Origin: Enterobacter ludwigii
Lineage (GTDB): Bacteria > Pseudomonadota > Gammaproteobacteria > Enterobacterales > Enterobacteriaceae
NCBI GenBank assembly: GCA_023023105.1
Contig: CP083824.1
Span: 3,968,001 to 4,032,000 of the forward strand
Length of the DNA: 64,000 bases
Reading direction: 5' to 3'
Shown in pieces: positions 63,891 through 64,000 of the stretch. Every line of letters starts with the position of its first letter. The first letter of the stretch is position 1. Under the pieces are notes generated by a model. That model ran no database searches. It saw only the letters and a list, made by a program, of their open reading frames with translations, and had not been told where the DNA came from. The position numbers and the translations under genes are program-made.

Positions 63891-64000
63891 GCAATACCTC
63901 TAATAAAATTAACGTTAAAAAGTTTCGCTCAAGTTGCCATTCCGCTATTAATTGCAGAAATAGCAGGATGAACACGGAGCATTCAGAAAAAAACAAAAAA

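Overview
The window is a chromosomal segment of an enteric bacterium. Gene order from ftsP-plsC-parC through tolC, ribB, glnE, cca, tsaD, rpsU-dnaG-rpoD and mug to an ileX-type tRNA follows the Escherichia coli chromosome, and the proteins look like close E. coli orthologues. Non-E. coli insertions (a urease operon between plsY and tsaD, an iron ABC/TonB cluster between ygiN and parE, a Trk-type gene beside ftsP) and a CCCTCACCC...GGGAGAGGG intergenic repeat family suggest Enterobacter or a near relative. This is inferred from synteny, not from a database search.

Layout. 1-8.7 kb: tail of a Trk potassium transporter, ftsP, plsC, parC, ygiW, the qseBC two-component system, mdaB-ygiN. 8.7-15.9 kb: an iron-uptake locus resembling the E. 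coli 'fit' system: RpiR-type regulator, binding protein, two FecCD permeases and an ATPase, divergent from a TonB-dependent receptor, with Fur-like sites in the shared promoter region. 15.9-20.3 kb: the nudF-yqiB-cpdA-yqiA-parE operon. 20.5-25.9 kb: tolC (with a marbox), ygiB, ygiC, ygiD and zupT (with a strong Fur box). 26.2-31.1 kb: a ygiL-yqiG-yqiH-yqiI chaperone-usher fimbrial operon. 31.1-42.4 kb: ribB with its FMN riboswitch, ubiK, ygiF-glnE-hldE, ygiM, cca, uppP, folB, plsY. 42.5-48 kb: ureDABCE-ureJ-ureFG, a complete urease operon with a HupE/UreJ-type putative nickel permease. 48-53.9 kb: tsaD, the rpsU-dnaG-rpoD operon and mug.

54 kb to the end: a genomic island begins at the 3' end of a tRNA-Ile(CAU) gene. 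Its genes run on the minus strand and repeat the order of the CP4-57 type: yfjI, yfjJ, then (after a gap) yfjP, yfjQ, yfjR, ypjK, yfjS, yfjT, a DUF905 gene, an ArdB/KlcA antirestriction gene, a RadC-like gene, a DUF987 gene, and a CbeA/CbtA antitoxin-toxin pair nearest the tRNA. No integrase is seen beside the tRNA. The usual cargo slot between yfjJ and yfjP is occupied by a full 768-bp IS1 without a target duplication, next to a 39-codon gene remnant. This suggests that an IS1-mediated deletion removed the cargo.

The core genes are ordinary and intact. The parts that deserve a second look are the symmetric regulatory region of the iron cluster, the Fur box on zupT, the PmrA-like box at ygiW/qseBC, the altered tRNA T-arm at the island junction, and the IS1 scar with its orphan leader region.
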